From contig NW_024881998.1 in NCBI RefSeq assembly GCF_019059575.1, forward strand, positions 1 to 64,000: 64,000 nucleotides of DNA, read 5' to 3'. The DNA is from Amphibalanus amphitrite (Eukaryota > Arthropoda > Thecostraca > Balanomorpha > Balanidae). A model generated the notes under the pieces. The model searched no databases. It was not told the DNA's origin and saw only the letters and a program-made list of their open reading frames with translations. Of the stretch, positions 48,501 to 62,279 are shown in pieces. Position numbers and translations under genes: made by a program. Each line of letters begins with the position of its first letter. Position 1 is the first letter of the stretch.

Positions 48501-51500
48501 AGTCGCGCAATGATCCGGTTTTGTCACAGCCTGGACGTCGGCCCACGTTCATAGCGCGTCGCGGCGTATCCTGTACGCCGTGCGCTGGTTTTACGACCAA
48601 CGCTTGATGTGTTTTGATGGCACGAATGCACATCCAACAGCTGCTCGAGATATCATTTGAATGCGAACGGCCGGGTCTACACATGTATCGTTTTGTTTGA
48701 TGGACAATACATTGTACCGGAGTGAAGTTAAACAAGTGCTTTGGAATGATTTGACCCTGATGAGATGTAATACGATATCAAGGAATGTTATTTCACCGAA
48801 GTGGCTTTCATTGTGAGAGTGTTATAAAGCAACAGACGGCTGAAGATCTAAGGATGGCCGCATTATCACCGAGCGGTGTACCGTGCTGCATTCGCATCGG
48901 TCCTGCGAATGCACGCGGCGCTGTTTCGTAACGGGTGCTGCACTGTGCAGTGGCCTAGTTCATCGCAATTTGCGTATCGTGTGGGCCCGATACTGCGCTG
49001 GGTGCTTTACTGGCCGGCCCTGAGAGCTCTTTAGCGCTAATAACGCCGGTAAATCGGACCACTCCACGTCTGCTCGGCAGTGATACGGTCCGGGCAGCAG
49101 GGTGGTCGTCCCGTCCGCGGCGTCTATATTTCCCGCAGCTCGGACGTAACTGTCGGCTCGTTATTAGTGGATCTCCGGCCGACCGACGGCGTCAGACACC
49201 GCTCGGACCGCGCGCAGGGCTGGCGAGAGGTCTCGCTGCGCCCCCAGCGCTGCATTCGCTTGCACGTTGCATCCTATTGCAGCGGCCCCGGCGGCGGACA
49301 TGTCTGATTCATGTCTCCCACTGTCCGCAGCCGGCCGTGCAGAACACACATAAAGCACAAAGCGCACAAACGAGCGTCCCAGCGGCCGTCGCGTGCGCTG
49401 GCCAGGACGTTCGTGTCGCTGCCGTTGCTGCTCGGCGGTCAGCCTGGCCGGTCACCGTCGCCACCGTTCTGCAACATGCTCATGCCGTATTGTGACGCGT
49501 CACGGACCGACGACTGCCGGAAACGGAATGGCCCGGCGAACAGGCCGCTAATTTGCAGTCGTGGAGCCGTTGGTATCGATAGCATCGCGGACGGCGAGCA
49601 GCCACGCCCCCGATGATCCGCCGCCGCCGACACGGCAGCATGTTGCAACATTTGCAACACGGCCCGGTCATGGCAGCGCGTTTGTATGGGCGTCGACGAA
49701 GGGCAGCCGTGGTTCTGTGCGAACTGAACCGCTCCAGTTCTGCTGAGAAAAGCCTTGAATCTGAGCCGCACTAATGGCGGTAATTTTGCTAGTCTGCGGT
49801 GGCTCGGCGGCCGACCGATGGTCACCGGGGCCCCCACGGCCCCTGCAGGGCCCCTGCAGGCCCGGCGGCCCTCTCAGTCTGTCTCAGAGCCCTAGAGCTG
49901 TCCCAGCGCGGTCCCACAGCCGTCCCCGCGGCGCTCATAATGTGCCGGAGTCTCCGGCAGCCGTCGTCACGCGAGCGGCGCCTTAGCGGCTCGGTCCGAG
50001 GGTCAGAGGTCGGCCGGCCGCCCAGGGCGTCATCGGGCCACCGTCACGGGCGTCATCAGCCGGGTACGAGCGGCCGCGCACGACCGACGGCCGTCCATCA
50101 CAGCTCAATCGGCGCCGGCGTGCCGGCCGCGGCTGTACCGGCGCGGTGGAGCGGCCATCAGACGGGACGAGACGGGAGCTGACGGCTGGGAACTGACGGC
50201 CAGGAGGATGCCAAGAGACGGGATGATAGATTACGATTGAGAGCGCTCAGAGACGAGAGACGACAGCTCAGGGCGTCGAGCTGAGATGGATTGGGACTTT
50301 GAGATGGAAAGCTGCAACGTCTAATGGTGACTTCATGTATACAGGTGCCAGTGATTAGACATGTGTGATTTACCAGAGCGTTGCCGTGGCCAGTGCACGA
50401 TGTGATAATGACAAGCAGCGGAAAGATCTGCTTATTGCGAGTCATCTGTGTCGAGCGCTCTTTGTCTGCCCAATTGGCTGCGCGTCCGCTCTGAAGAGCC
50501 TCTATCGTGCGAACTCCTCCCACAGAGCTGGGGGCGGACAGCTATCTAGTGCACATCAGAGTGACGGCGGAAGTGTCTCGCCGTGAACGGGCGTGTTCGT
50601 CGCGCGCTGTGGACTGGTTTCCTTCCTCTCTCTGTCTCTCTGTCCAGCCGGGCCTGTCGGTGGCGTGAGACGCACGCCGTCGTCCGTCCTCACCCGTCCT
50701 GCAGAGTGCCAAATCAGACGGAAGTGACACTTGTTCACCGCACGCTATCGCGTTATGCCGAGCGCCGCTGAATCTGTAACACGCACTGCGGCCGGGAGAC
50801 GGTCGGTTCCCAGCGCAGACGGACGCCTCTCCCACGGGCGGGTCGAGCAGTGGGGTGCAACCCGGGACAGCGAGACACTGAGCTGCACCCTAGAGGTCGG
50901 CACGGGTCGCTCGGGACGGGTCGGTCGCCACGAGTCGGTCGAGACAGAGCTGGGCCGATCGTGGTGATCACGGGCTCCATGTTTAACTGCCTCACGCGGG
51001 CTCACCTCTGACCTGACGGGCCGTTTCTCTCAGCCGTTCGAACAGCTTCGCAATGGTATAAGCTGCCAATCGGTCTCGACTTGTGCCCATCGTGCCGTGA
51101 TCCGGCTTTTCCAGCCGCGTGGGCCTGTCGGACACGACTCTGCCGCGGCACAGAGGCGGGCGGGTGGGCTGAATCAGGCGCGGCCATGCCGGTGACCGGG
51201 AGGCTCCGGACCCTCTCTGGCGACTGATAATGAGCTCATCGTCCGGTCTGGCCGGCCCGAAGCGGCCTGATTACACAGCTGAGGAACGGATAGAACGGGC
51301 GGAGAGCGGGTGAAAGCCGATGGACAGCGCCGGACCTGAGAGGATTTAACAGCCCCGGGAGGATTCTGTGAACGAGATAGGTCCTCACAATGGGAATGTC
51401 ACCATCAGTCTCTCGTTAGGAAGACCTACACTCTCACAATTTTAACTGATTTTAAAACGTTCACTGTTCTTCACCCATTACTTGCGGGGCTACACTCTAT

Positions 51501-54264
51501 TTTCGTTCCCTCATCTCTGCAGAGGGCCAGTCCCGACGTCTCTGTCAGCCGTCCCGCCCAATTTTCCCGTCAGCGCCCGTCACTAAAGCCATCGGTGACG
51601 CCCTCAGAAGCCGCCCGTGCTGCCGCTGATTGTCCACAGAGGTGTAATCGGGCTGTCTACTGACGCCGCCGCGGGCAGCAGGTTAGGTAACTACTAGCGA
51701 CCCCGGCCAGCGTCAGCTCTAGTTAGTAGTTAGCGGTAGTTAGGGGACGAGGCGCGGACGTCAGCTCTGGTTAGCGGTGGAGGTGATGGGATGAGATCCG
51801 ATGACGGGAGGCTGTCATGCTGATGATGGTATGCTATAGCTGACTGGCAGGTGTCGAATCAAACCTCAGGCTATAGCCATACCTTCTGAGAGGCCCGGCA
51901 GAGAATGCCGAGAACGCTAATAAACTCCTGGATCATGAATAAGACGATCATTAATGATGGTTACACTGTCGCTATGGACGCGATGGGCGGACGGGTGAAC
52001 TGTGTGACAGTTTTGTGTCCGTCACCCGTCCCTGAGGCACGTGTGAAAGTGAGCACAGCTGTCATATCATGTTCGATTACCTACTCACTCCAAGGCTGTA
52101 ACGGCAGAAGGCCGGCACTGAGCGCGCCCTGCATTTGCATATGTTCATGTGGCGGAACAACAGAGCCTTGAGAGCCGTATCAGCGGCACTCAATCTTTTC
52201 ATCGGGCGTGAAGCGGAGCACGGGCCTTTCTGTACCATCTAATGCTATCTTTGAATCAGCTCTTTCTTTGGCGGTCGCCGCGGCTGCGGCGGGAGCGGCT
52301 GAGGCGGCGGAGCGGCCCACTGACCCGGCAGCACCACCAGCCGCTCCCTCCCTCCCCCTCCCTCCCCTGTGTGAAATGTTTCACCTCTCAGCTGGGATGG
52401 TGAGCCGCCCGCGTCGCCCGGCCCAGCCCTCACCGCACCAGTGGATCCCGACCGCGCCAGCCCACACATAATGGCACTCTCACATGAAAATGCCGTCCCG
52501 CGGCAATTAAAACGGGCAAGCGCCGTGGCTGATGGTGTCGTGTTCATGCTTGAGGGCGCCGTTGCGTAGCCGGTCGCCGCGTTGCATAGCTCTTCTGTAG
52601 CCGGGTGGAGAGGCGGCTCTAGCCAGAGCAGCGGCGAGCCGTCGTCATCGCGGAACAAACGGCGCAGAGTGGGAACATGGAGTGAGCGGTCACACCGCCG
52701 ATACTTCTCCCGGCCTCGGCTCGTGCCGTGAGGCGCTGAGGAGCAGCGGCGGCCTGCGCCTTTCGGCACCAGTGGTGCATGGGACGGGCGTTTCGGCACC
52801 GCCGGTGTCGGAGCCGCCAGCCGAGACGGTGGCCAGCCGCGCGGCGCGCACGAAACGCGTCGCGGCGACCCGGCCGTCCGAAAAGTTGGCCGATCGGCGA
52901 TCGCGATGGCCCGTGGTACTTTCACTGGCGGCGCGACGACTCCGTCGGCCACGGCGTGTTTCACGGACCGACGCCCTTTGTAAGGCATCGCTCGACGGGA
53001 GCCGACTCCGTTCAGCTTTCCTCGCCGCACCGTAAACATCGAACCCTGCTACAGCGGTCGGCAGTGGTTGAAACCGCCGCCGGCGACAGGCCGGATTGTA
53101 GGGTACGACTGAATTAACCCGTTATTTAGACCGCGGACGGTTCCCAGCCTGCGAGAATGCCGTAAACGATGCTTTGATGATAGCCCCGGAGAATTGATGA
53201 TACGAGGTGACGGTGCGGACGTCGGTTACGTTATACATGACGGCGTGTCAGTGGACGATTGGCTTGTTAGTCTGCCCATCTTCATTCGAGGGAGGGGGCG
53301 GGTCACAATCAATCAGTTGTCGAATGAAGGATAGCGAACTCAGTCGCCCGTGAGTTCTGATGGAGCATGTTGTGATCGATCAGATAACGACCGGCTTCAT
53401 AGGCGATATGCTTGTTGGGCCGGTTCAGTCGGCTGTCATTTTGTCATTTTGGTAGACCTGTCAACTCAACTAGTTGATAATCAATTTAGGTCAAGATCAA
53501 TATGATGCATTTCCATTTTTATAATCGTTTCCAGTTTTATCATTGAGCTATGTAGGGATCCAAAACATCATAATTTGCGGTAGGCTCTCCCAAAACTACA
53601 TATATCCATATCCCCGTGAAGACTCAGTGGGCGGCCACTCTCAGCTCAGGCAGATGCTGCGACTGGCCACTGGAGGGCAGCACCCACCGTGTGGCTCGGC
53701 GGCATAGCGCACCGCTCCGGCCGGTGGCGGGGCGGGGGCAGGGGGCGGGGCGGTCTGCGCGCCTCTGCGGTCAGAGGTCAACCGGCACGTGTCACCGGGT
53801 CAGCCTTCAGAGCCGCCGCCGCGGCTCCCGGCCGCCAGGCGCCGCCCACAACGGAAACCGGGGGAAGCAGCTCGTTTGTTTATTGGTGAGCTGATGATTG
53901 AGGTCGTTTGACGCCAAAGAAAGGGAAAACGAGGGTTAAATGAAAGAGTTTTGTGAAATAGATATATTGGGCTTGTTGAGGAACATCAGTTGATAAGGCT
54001 TTAGATTATGCTTTTTGGTGTTGATGGACAGCCATAGAACGGTTATGACACTGAGTGCAACGAGGGTTTGCCACTGAATAATTTACGCGTACCTATTGGA
54101 ACTAAAAGAACAATATGTCGCAGGGACATAAACCGATTGTCTTTAAATATCATGGGTTGGGTGAGGTCCTGACTCCTACACACCGAATTGCGTTTTCAGG
54201 AATGGCAATGGAAGTTCTTTTTTAAGCGTATTTATGCATACTTCTTGTGCACGTTCCTGTTTAC

Positions 54265-54922
54265 GGAGCGAGCGAAGCGAGCGTAGTCTTTCCTTAGATT
54301 AACGGAAATTTCTGAGTATGAGCGGCCGGCCGGCCGGCCGTGGTCACGCTTTTGCGAGGCTTATTTCTCAGCAACCACTTGACCGATTTACATGCGATAA
54401 TTTTTGTAGGGTAGCTTCATTCCTTCTACCAAGTATTGGACTATTCCCGATGCATGTGGGTGACCCCTTATGCACGTGCCACGTGCAAAACGAAGAGGTG
54501 TCACTTTTGTAATTGTTGCAATATCTCGGCAACTACTTGGCCGATTGCGCTGAAAGTTGGCATGTAGGTAGGCACCCACTAAGCAATGCATATCCATGTG
54601 CCAGAATTGAGGTGCTGCTGCACGTGCGCACGTGCAGGGGTCGATTCCAGATCTCGAGAACGGCTGGACCGATGGCGCTCAAATTTGGTACATGGTTAGG
54701 GACCGGTTAGTAGGGTGCCGTGCAAAAGTCAGTTGGGACCCATTTTGCACGTGCGCACGTGCAGGGTGCCGCTTCCAGATCTCGAGAACGGCTGGGCCGA
54801 TTGTGCTCAAATTTGGCACATCGCTAGAGACCGGTTAGTAGGGTGCCGTGCACAACTCAGTTGGAGGTACCCCCTCGCAATTTCGCACGTGCAAGGCTCA
54901 CCCTCTCGCTCGCTCCGTTAGT
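54265..54922. repeat. Tandem repeat block with paired CACGTG sites
   Basis: Four diverged units are marked by a G(A/G)CCGAT word at 54381, 54540, 54667 and 54795 (spacings 159, 127, 128). Each reads roughly as CTCGAGAACGGCTGGACCGA followed by CTCAAATTTGGCACAT. Units carry CACGTG words, twice as the 16-base palindrome GCACGTGCGCACGTGC (about 54620 and 54749). The block is bounded by ACGGAGCGAGCG on the left and CGCTCGCTCCGT on the right, a short inverted repeat, so it may be a mobile element. Confidence 0.75.
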
Positions 54923-56039
54923 CGCCCCAAAAGGCGTTATACTGGTTTACGGTATTTATTTTGTGATGAGTGACAGCTTGTCATTCCACGAACATCAGCT
55001 GCAAGCTGTTTTCCTCTGAGCACCTTATTGCAGAATGACTTGCGTTTCAGCCACTTTGAATGAAATGCCTACCTGGGGAAAATGGTACAGGAGGAAGCGG
55101 CAGCTTTCACTATCACTCAACAATTACGCAAAGTGGTGTATAAAACTCGGCTAACCGGTCTAGGAATGAGGATTCCACTTCAATGAGGAATCTACCACGG
55201 AAGGTAAATGGCTCCCCAGCTGGAGGAAAACGTTACGCTGCGGTCTGCAGCTGACCGACTCCTCAGCTCCAGTGTCAGAGACGCGTCGCCGATATGTTCC
55301 AGCGCCGCCTGACCCGTCCGTTCCACATTCCTGTGCGCGGCGGGAACCATGTATCACTGACAGGACCCGTGCGGCCGCGAGTGGCTCGCGGGGCGGCCAC
55401 CCAGACAGTGCGGCGTCCGCCGACGACAGGCCATAAATCACTGTCCCATCAGCGGTGGCGACGGACCGACCGCACACACACAAACCGACACACTGACACA
55501 CACACCGGCCGCCGTGCCGGCATTGTTCGCTCCCAGCTACCACGACTAATTCGATGTCACCCACTGGTCGCCACAATTGCCGCCGACAGGTCCATCTTCT
55601 TATTAAATTCACATCCAGCGCGCATCAGCGAACGCGTCCAACAAGCGCTTGTCACAACAGCGTGCCTGTTCCATCTGTCATCGAGCTTCAGCCAGCCGGG
55701 CGAGCGCCGTGCGTGCTTGTGCCTCGTTGGGCAACGTAGCGGCGCGCCACACGGCGTCTAATTCGATTAAAGTCGACCGCATTCTGACCGACGGGGATGG
55801 TCGCCAATTAGGGAGGCGACCGGGTCGCCGGACGGCGGATGACCGTAGCGAGAGTGATAGTGGGCCCCGGGCGGTGGCCAGACGACGGGACGGCACGGAG
55901 AGCACGGGAGAGCGACGTAGAGCGACGGAACGGGCAGGGTCGGTCCGGCCACATCCGCCGGTCATGGGACTGGGAAGGGGACGGCGGATGACCGACGGAG
56001 AGCATAGCCTTTCCATCACGAGCGGCACTGGAGCGGGAC
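54923..56039. other. Non-coding segment within presumed ham intron
   Basis: No gene recognised. Overlapping GC-biased frames on both strands. Confidence 0.4.
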
Positions 56040-56125
56040 GAGATAGGATGGGGACGGAGACGGAGACGGGACGGAGACGGGACGGAGACGGGACGGAGAC
56101 GGAGACGAGACGAGACGGAGACGGG
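56040..56125. repeat. GGGACGGAGAC minisatellite
   Basis: Repeated GACGGAGACG and GGGACGGAGAC units with small length changes. Confidence 0.85.
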
Positions 56126-56390
56126 ACAGAGAAGGAACGCAGTGAGGATTCAGAGGATATATGACCAACATATTGGTGTCTATGCATGGTTTTAGAATGA
56201 TCAGCCGTTCGCGCTGCTGTTGAAACTATCTCACGGAAGCTCATACGGTACCAGTGTCGATGAGAAAATGCGTGATAGTGTGAGAGAGTTCCGCGTTGGC
56301 GTGTGTCCTGGCGCGTGACAGACACATCCTACGGTCCATCTTCCCGGCGAGATCGGTCGAGCTGACCAGCCTCTCTCCGAGCCCCGAGTG

Positions 56391-56391
<1 letters not shown>

Positions 56392-56474
<83 letters not shown>
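56392..56474. repeat. (CT)n microsatellite, about 80 bp
   Basis: Nearly pure CT dinucleotide run, on the opposite strand sense to the GA run at 2831. Confidence 0.98.
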
Positions 56475-56475
<1 letters not shown>

Positions 56476-59400
56476 TCACTTGTCACCACTGTCCGCCATT
56501 CGGCCAAATTGACTAACTATGAGCGGTAGGTACGCGTGAGAACCCTGTCGCCCGTCTTTGTCAGTTAACAGGCCCGAGCGGCACCTGCTGCCACAATAGG
56601 TCTCCGGTCGGGTCGGCAGTCGGCCAGATTCCTGTCTCGGCTGAACACCAATCGGACGCCCAGTTGTACTTGCGCCTAGTTGCCCTGTCTTGCTCAGTGA
56701 CGTTGAGCAGTGCAGGGTGTCAACACATGACCCGACCGGTCTGCCCCGCGGTGGGCGGTGGAGGGCGGTGGAGGGCGGTGACCCCGGCGGTGCACTAGCA
56801 GCGGTGACCCGTTCTCCAATCGGTCAGTGCTCTAATTAATCGTCCGGAGGGTGGGGCGATTGCTGGCGGCGAGCGGAGCCCCGGTCAACGGCGGTAGGTT
56901 AGGGCTGGACCCGGGGGTGGAGCGGCAGGTCACGGCTGGAACTCCTGGCTGGAGCGACATGTCACGGCTGGAACTCCTGGCCATCGGCGACATGTCACGC
57001 TCAATCGACGGCGCGGCGCAGACGTGAGAAGTCCGTCGGCGCGGCGACACGGTGCGCCGGCCTTGTCACCGTCGCGCCACTCCCCGCCGCTCTGTCGGAG
57101 GTCGCTCTCTCCCTCTGCCCGACAGCGCGACACCGGCCTTGTCTCATGGACCACTCTCGCTCTCCGGCCGAAATTGTCGCCGCGCTGATAGTGACGACCC
57201 GGTTACATGGTTGGATTACATCTCGGACCGTCGCGTCATCGACCGTTCGCTCCGAGATGGCCCTCTCTCTCCCCTCCCCTCTGCCACTCGCCGGTACACT
57301 GCAGCAGCTGTCAGTCCAGACTGTTCGACCCGACCTCAGCCGTCGTGGCCGCCGTCGCCGCTACAGCCTGATTGAGTTGCACCACAGTGGGGCCGGCTCG
57401 GATCCAGCTTCCGGCGCAAGGTGCTGAGATGACGACCGCCCCACTCCCCCGCGCGGAGATGACGGCAATCAACCGCTCCGGATGGGCCCAGATGACCGCC
57501 GCACCGGCCATTATCCCATTCGGAAGACGCCGCGCGCCGGACAGTCTCTGGCCTGTGCCGCCACCGTCCATCTGATTTAGGATCGAATTAGGCAACTCTC
57601 ATCTGACGGAGGTCCGTCGGATGGTTTCTTCATGAGCCGGACTAATTGTTTTCGGCCGGACCGGAGGCGACTTACGCCAGATGAACTATCGGAGACGGCC
57701 TGTTCTACACGAGACGAAACTGTGCTCAAGGGATAGAGAAATCTCTTTAAGGCAGAGGCGGCTCGTAACGAGCACCCGTCCGACTCTGACGGCCTTCCGT
57801 CTGTGATGAAGGCATTTCCACGGCGGACCGGGCTATGCACTGGCTGACATACACCGGACATGTCAGTACCTCATGTTGAACGGATCTGGTGATAAATGAG
57901 CGCCGCTGACCTAGACCTCGGTAGCGGCCGTGGCACCCGGCGGAGCGGCTGTTATTCGTGACGCCCTGCCCGGCTGCTCGGCGCGCCCCGCCCCGGCTGG
58001 GCCGGACCCTGCCCGCCCCGGCGCCGCCGGATGGTGCTCTCAATGACATCAGCTGCCCGGCGGCGGTGCAGCCTCGCCCGCCGACGCTAAAAGCCTCGGA
58101 CGATGATGGCACGGATGGCTTAGGACGCCGTGCGAACTGCGCGGTCAGGCGCGCCCGGAAGCAGCGGACGCGTGGGACGCCACTGGTGACGCTCGCACGC
58201 TTCTGCCGTCTGCGGTGGCCGGCGGCACCAGGACCGCCTCCGGGCAGAACCGAGTCGCCGCCGGCGGCCCGGGCGTGGCGCAACGACATGCAATTCGCGT
58301 GCAACGTCAGCGCTCTCACGGACCATTGAAGACGCGAAGAAAGTGAAATCAGAAGTGCATGAAATGCCACAAAAGTCACTCGTCGGTGGCTGCGAGAATT
58401 TAGATCAAGGTCCATGCAACGCTGCGCGCGGCGGCGCGTAACTGGTCGTGAAGCGTTGACGGCCGGGAGGGGCCGCGCTGGCCTTGTCTGTCTTTGGTGC
58501 CTCCACGGTGGAGAAAATTCCCCACGATGGTTAGATGCGCGTTTACGCCCACCGACAGGACATGAGTTTTGCCAACAAAAGGAGCCAGTCGAGTATGGCA
58601 GCGCGCTCACGGCCACAGAGCCACCGTCGGCCGTGGCGAATGGCGTGGAAGGTGAACGCAGAAAGGAGGTGGCCCGTGCGGCTTTTCCATCGAACGCGAA
58701 TCAAACGCTCTCTGTGACGAGCAGACGTCGCGGTACATTTTAGATGGTTGGCTAATTTGTTTTAATAATAACTATTTACTTTCTAGTGATAGAAAACGGA
58801 GTTTTATGGGCTATCGTGCATGCTCGGACGACCTGGGAGCCGCGACAGGTGGCATAGGATCGGGCTGTGGGCGGATCTGCGCGATGCTGAACGGTGGGAG
58901 GCGGCCGCCACTCCCTCATTCCACGTCATTAGCAGTGGCGGCGGGCGGGGACCGACCTGGGGCCGACATTCGCGGCGATTCGTCCCGGCCGGTAAACACG
59001 TCCACCCGCTCTGGTTACCGGCGCCGCTGGCCCGGTAATTAGGCCCAGCACGCCAGCGGGCCGGCCGCCGCGCGCGGCACGAGCTGAGGTGTTTGTGGCG
59101 ATCCGAGCCGTCGTGGCCGTGTCAGTAGCGCGGTCGGCGCAGCCCCAGGGTCAGACTCACGGTCACAGAGGCGTCAGATCGCTCACGAGATGGTCAGCGC
59201 TGGCCTCGCGAGATGCCACAAGAGTCGACTGCAGCTCTCGACACGAGCTGACGTTCTCGGGCGCGGACAGCGCGCTTCTGCAGCTCCGCCTGCGCTCCAG
59301 GTGTATTAACTGCATCATGCGCGGCGGAGAATTTTGCAGAGTTCGGAGAGGCGTTGTGAAAACGGGCCGCAGAGAGCCGGGTGATCGGTTTCCTCATTGC

Positions 59401-60998
59401 GCCAGACAGATGGCTGCAGCCACCCGGCAGAGGTGACGGGCCGGGGTCAGTTCCCGCGGGCCGCGGCCAATTTTCCTGCTCCGTGGACCGTGCTCCCGAT
59501 CCCCGCTCCGTGCACTCATGAGCCGGCCTGATGTCGACCGTGCGGCCAGCGAGAGCTCTGATTTCATCCCTTCCCACGACGCGACGCTGCGAACAAAGAT
59601 GAGGAAAATCGGCCGGCGCTGCAGTTTGTCCTCATTGCAGATGAACTATGCGAAAAAATATCTCACGAGAAGCTGAGCGGACCCGGCTAAAGCCGTTCAC
59701 CTTTAGTTTTGCCTGGTCGCGGGAGATGAAAATCACGCGCTTTGCGAAATCTGGGATCCGGCTGAAAAATCGGCCCCGTCGCGCCATTTTGTCGTGCTGG
59801 ACTAACCATGAGGAAGGAAAACCGACCTCATCTCGGAGCTGCAGAGAAGTCGCGCAGATTCTGTTTTTCCTCATTCGGATAAGCTGGAGCAACTGTCCTC
59901 TTTGCTGATATCGGATTTCCGAGAAGGCTCTCGAATTATACCGCCGAGGTTTGCTGGAGCTGTGCAATGAACAATGAACATATACTGGCCACAAATCAGT
60001 GGTCTTGTTGACTGATTTCGTACTCCTAATCTGCTTATTTCTTCATGTGTTTATATTTGCATGACTAATTTTAAATCAACTTCTACAATCTATTCTTCAC
60101 ACCCATTGCAAGGCAACGAATGCTAATGCAATATTTTTTTCAGTTTTGACATTCTAGCGCAAGCCAATATACTAGTTGATCCCTTTTGCCAGTGTATTAC
60201 TACTTTTATTGGTGAATTGAAAATTGGTATTCGCATCAATAAATTATACCTAATGATTTTGTTCCTTCTCAATCTAGTTGTGCGTGTAGCGCCATTCAAT
60301 TTAACAGCTGTTGGAAGCGGTATGCAAGATAATTTTAACTCACTCAATAGGCATCCACTCGTAAAACACCGTTTGGGTATTTATATTAAAAGTTTTTGGG
60401 TGTTTGGAATGCCGTTTGTAATACTTACAAATACGAATACACTTAGTACACTGCACGATGGCATAAACAGCAATAACATATAGGTATTGCGGCTAACGAT
60501 GGTGGATGAAATATTCAATAACCTCCAAGTTTAAAATTTTTCGCGCTTTGAGATGCAAGTTACTCGAGCTTTCCCTTTTTCCCAAGCATGTGTGCGTGTG
60601 TCAGTTTCGTTTTCTGTTTTTTTCCGCTTCCCATTGTTTTGAATGATGCAGGCGTCTTATATATTGGCGATGGCGAGCGATTTTATTCATTGATGTGGTC
60701 TTTCTATCAAGCAGTAGCGAGGAAAGGTAAGAACCCTTTCAAACTACCTTACGATAATAGAAAAACGGAATGTGTGTTAATGTTGGCTCAGTAATAATTG
60801 AATACAATGCTCCAGCTTTCGTGCTCTAGCTCAGTCAGCAGTGGGTCTGAAAACTTGGAATCCGCCCTCCTTGTAGGGTCGCGATTCTCATAGAATGAGG
60901 CTCTCACACGAGTCTCATTGATGTTCTTATTTTGTCCTATTCCATATATATATGGCTCTACAACCAGATAAGTAACCTTAAGAGGAGTTAGATATTTT
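56475..60998. other. Non-coding segment within presumed ham intron
   Basis: GC-rich to about 59600, then AT-rich. The long minus-strand frame at 58616-57747 (289 codons) is Arg/Ala/Pro/Ser-rich with overlapping frames on the other strand and no domain. No mobile element ends were seen. Confidence 0.4.
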
Positions 60999-61063
60999 GT
61001 TTTTCTCACAGACAATGACAATATTTACACTGTTTTTGTATTGTCATTGTCTGTGAGAAAAAC
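60999..61063. repeat. Perfect 25-bp inverted repeat (hairpin)
   Basis: Arms 60999-61023 and 61039-61063 are exact reverse complements (GTTTTTCTCACAGACAATGA... and its mirror) around a 15-base loop. AGTAACCTTAA flanks the structure on both sides in direct orientation (60971, 61065). It resembles a miRNA-like stem or a product of replication template switching. Confidence 0.9.
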
Positions 61064-62279
61064 AAGTAACCTTAACTATGGTCTTTTCATAGAATGCCTA
61101 ATTGTGTGCGTCTATGGCAGTGTATAATCTAGAAATATGCTGGCATTACATATTTTTTGTATTTAATATTTGTTATTAAAACACCTCTCATCCATGATAA
61201 TCGAAAGGGGCCTTTTCTTCATAGGTAGTGGTGCCACGGTTGTTAAAATATATCGTTGATAGCATCATCGTTATTGTTTGATTGGATGTATGGTGATCTA
61301 ATGAACCGTCTAGCAGGTATAGTACACAAAAGGAAATAATATCGATGCAGAAACACACACCGACACACACTGCAGCTTGTCTGGACACGTGCGATAGATG
61401 ACACAATCTTGTTATCGCACACCAAAAATCATTGAACATGCTTAATCCCAGCTAATCACCTGTCGGACGGGCGTGCGCGTGCGTCTCCTGTCATCCCCGT
61501 GCGATCCGTCCCCACCCCGTCCCCATTTGAGGGATTACAGCTCTGGGGAGCGGCTCATACCTGCGGGCTGACGAGTCGAGTCGGCGAAGAGCAGAGTTTC
61601 GCAGAAGTGGTCCCGATATGTGCCACGTGTCTCCGGTCCTCCGGTCTTGTAGTCCTCTGCCGCTCCGGTCCCGTAGTCCTCTGGCGGAGCTGGTTATCTT
61701 TCTGTGATGCGCGGCAGTCTCCGACGAGCGAGCTGTGTCCAATATCAGTCAGCGCACGTGGCGACTGCGACTGTCTGTAGCACGCTAGCACCAGCACGGG
61801 TCACCTGCTCACTGTGACCTGCGTCCGTCGGCGGGCCGCTCCGAGCGACAAGTGTGTCCGACCGACCGAGTGCCGGTGCAATGCGGGCCGAGACTGGGCA
61901 GGGCCGACAGCGAGCGAGCCGACTACTTTCGGATGTGCCCCCAGAACCGAACTGATGCTCTACACTGCCGTCGGAGCGCGCTGCCACTACTGACCCCCTG
62001 CCCTGCCCCTCCCACCACTCTCACTGGACAACTCTGTAGAGCTCTTTTTGCCGCAGTTTCTCACAGCAAATGAACTCTATCCACCGCGCCCAGCCGTAAG
62101 GTCCGTTGCTCCAGTTCGAAGCCCACGAAATTCGTCCTTACTGCTTCTGTTTTAACCTAGTTGCCGGCGCCGGTGGGTGTGGTCACGCGGGCCGGCCCGA
62201 AACCGAAAGTGGCGGCGGCTGGAGCTCGGTCGGGAGGTGGCAGCCGCCGGTGGAGGAGACGTCATCAGACGCTCGCCGG
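61064..62279. other. Non-coding segment, nothing recognised
   Basis: No gene or element recognised between the hairpin and the GC-rich duplication. Confidence 0.4.

Larger units (their letters stand above)
44418..54264 (-). other. Presumed ham intron, GC-rich and transposon-poor
   Basis: About 9.8 kb upstream of the exon on the gene strand. No further ham exon (zinc fingers or PR domain) and no inverted-repeat element was recognised. Long frames on both strands, such as 53039-52245, reflect GC bias. Small tandem repeats occur: GGTGACAC-like at 44755-44835 and GGGTC at 45553-45594. AT-rich words such as ATTA/TAAT sit within GC-rich DNA in several places (for example 47850-47980). This is compatible with regulatory DNA but proves nothing. 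Confidence 0.5.

Noticed and set aside
52245..53039. 264-codon minus-strand frame
   Set aside because: Arg/Pro/Ala/Ser-rich, with long overlapping frames on the other strand and no recognisable domain. This is typical of GC-rich non-coding DNA. The same reasoning applies to 57747-58616 and 34637-35436.
53114..53938. Possible fourth TTAA element (TTAACCC at 53114, GGGTTAA at 53932)
   Set aside because: The sequences inside the two TTAA sites do not form an inverted repeat beyond CCC/GGG, so the pairing is probably chance.
62095..62135. tRNA-like B-box (AGTTCGAAGCCC)
   Set aside because: No matching A-box, acceptor stem or cloverleaf could be built around it.
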